This document shows positions 63,216 through 64,000 of a stretch of 64,000 nt of DNA, in pieces. A program made the position numbers and the translations under genes. Source of the DNA: Massilia sp. 9096. Lineage in GTDB: Bacteria > Pseudomonadota > Gammaproteobacteria > Burkholderiales > Burkholderiaceae_D. Every line of letters begins with the position of its first letter. The first letter of the stretch is position 1. A model generated the notes under the pieces. The model was not told the DNA's origin. It made no database searches and worked only from the letters and a program-made list of their open reading frames with translations. The DNA lies in assembly GCF_000745265.1 (NCBI RefSeq), contig NZ_JQNN01000001.1:2852001-2916000 (forward strand), in the 5' to 3' direction.

Positions 63216-63614
63216 GTGAATAGCATGAACCAATCGAGCAACATCCAGCTGCCGGGCGGCGCCCAGCCGCGCAAGATCATCGCCCGCTACCCGATTGCCA
63301 CGATCGGGTCGCGCACCCGGCGCGGCGGCCAGGTCGTCCGTGCCGACGGCAACGCCGACGACTTCTGCGTCGCCTGCGTCGGCGACCGCGTGCGTTATCC
63401 GGACGGCAGCGAGAGCGTGATCACGTCGGGCGCGGGCCACGCATCGACCTTCGCCAACCGGCCGGTCGCGCTGGTCGGCAGCCACATCGCCAACGGCGAC
63501 CGCATCGTCGCGCCGGCCCAGAGCATGGGCGAAATCATCGTGGTCGAGGGCGAACAGGTGCCCGGCCTGCTCGAACCCGGCTACAAGCCGCCGCGCCTGG
63601 CCGTCCCCGGCTGA
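63216..63614 (+). CDS. PAAR domain protein (type VI spike-tip type)
   Basis: A 132-residue protein beginning at GTG, chosen because GGAGG lies five bases upstream; the ATG at 63162 is in frame but without a ribosome site. The PAAR repeat is RYPIATIGSRTRRGGQVVRA, VGDRVRYPDG and VGSHIANGDRIV. PAAR proteins cap the VgrG spike of type VI secretion systems. No VgrG, effector or immunity gene is next to it, so it is an orphan here. Confidence 0.85.
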   Translation: MNSMNQSSNIQLPGGAQPRKIIARYPIATIGSRTRRGGQVVRADGNADDFCVACVGDRVRYPDGSESVITSGAGHASTFANRPVALVGSHIANGDRIVAPAQSMGEIIVVEGEQVPGLLEPGYKPPRLAVPG

Positions 63615-63642
63615 AGCCATTCCCTCCCCGCGCGCCGTTCGC

Positions 63643-64000
63643 TCAGGACTTGCGGCGGCGCGCGGCGGCCATCGATGCCAGTCCCGCCAGCATCACCGCC
63701 ACCATCCCCGGCTCCGGCACGTCCGACGTGTCGGCGGCCGGGGCAAACGCCACCCCCTTGAAGTTCGAATCGGCCGGCGCCGTGTCGAGCGTGACGAAGG
63801 CTTCGCCCGCCGGCTTGATTAGGGCCGCCAGGTCGTCGCTGATGCCCAGCAGGTAGGTCGGATCGAGGTCGCCGATCGTGTAGTTGGTGGCGAACAGTTC
63901 GACCTGGCCGCCGACCACCGCGCCCGTCAGGCCGAGCAGGCCGGTGGTGCCCCCGGCGGCGTTGTTGGCCACCAGGTTCAGGCCGTTCGACAGCGTATAG
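63643..64000 (-). CDS. PEP-CTERM protein (5' end outside window)
   Basis: C-terminal 118 residues of an exported protein. The sorting signal is DVPEPGMVAVMLAGLASMAAA followed by RRRKS. The reading frame is open to the right edge of the window, so the start and signal peptide are not visible. Upstream part LDPTYLLGISDDLAALIKP has no known domain. It is convergent to the PAAR gene. Confidence 0.88.
   Translation of the reverse strand, partial: YTLSNGLNLVANNAAGGTTGLLGLTGAVVGGQVELFATNYTIGDLDPTYLLGISDDLAALIKPAGEAFVTLDTAPADSNFKGVAFAPAADTSDVPEPGMVAVMLAGLASMAAARRRKS

Noticed and set aside
1..64000. tRNA, rRNA, CRISPR, insertion sequences or prophage
   Set aside because: None was recognised by eye: no cloverleaf with CCA-type end, no repeat-spacer array, no transposase or integrase motif.

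Overview
The window comes from a high-GC betaproteobacterium, most likely the Massilia/Telluria branch of Oxalobacteraceae. The grounds are the gene order rnm / yciO-like / site-2 protease / trpS / dapA / bamC, the paired cyanophycin synthetases, PEP-CTERM surface proteins and very dense GC-rich coding. No tRNA, rRNA, IS element, integrase or CRISPR array was seen. This identification is inference from gene content only.

Layout. 1-2000: a 5'-truncated Crp/Fnr regulator and a glycine-zipper exported protein. 2037-9842: a DNA repair block, recQ followed by the four-gene ligase-associated set (exonuclease, ATP-dependent ligase, Lhr-like helicase, PdeM phosphoesterase), with a 109-base hairpin repeat between recQ and the set. 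10-13.5 kb: VirK-like protein, small ORFs and a protealysin-type M4 protease coupled to its emfourin inhibitor. 13.6-16.1 kb: ahpF and ahpC peroxide defence with a good promoter. 16.2-22.4 kb: a tightly coupled signalling operon (hybrid kinase, CheR, CheB, receiver-kinase). 22.5-27.7 kb: class II UvrA, a PRISE-type reductase and a UGT-like glycosyltransferase.

27.9-39.3 kb is a cyanophycin region: secreted cyanophycinase, a chemoreceptor, the DUF1854 protein and ABC transporter associated with cyanophycin metabolism, then divergently cphA' (with a destroyed second ATP site) and cphA. Together these could make, process, move and sense the Asp-Arg polymer or its breakdown products. 39.4-48.5 kb: membrane proteins, a second hybrid kinase, mutS and an exported protein. 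48.5-54.2 kb: slyD, the uL16 hydroxylase, an Ala-rich lipoprotein, a Vat-like acetyltransferase, bamC and dapA. 54.3-58.1 kb: methyltransferase, trpS, site-2 protease, yciO-like and rnm. 58.2-64 kb: a PEP-CTERM gene behind a sigma-54 promoter, a hydrolase, gamma-carbonic anhydrase, hslO, a thioesterase remnant, a PAAR protein and a second PEP-CTERM gene cut by the window edge.

The most unexpected points are an apparent in-frame loss of about 83 residues from the catalytic core of trpS, a site-2 protease whose HExxH motif reads HDAVQ directly beside it, a decayed thioesterase after hslO, and a terminator-like hairpin in the leader of the cyanophycin ABC transporter operon.
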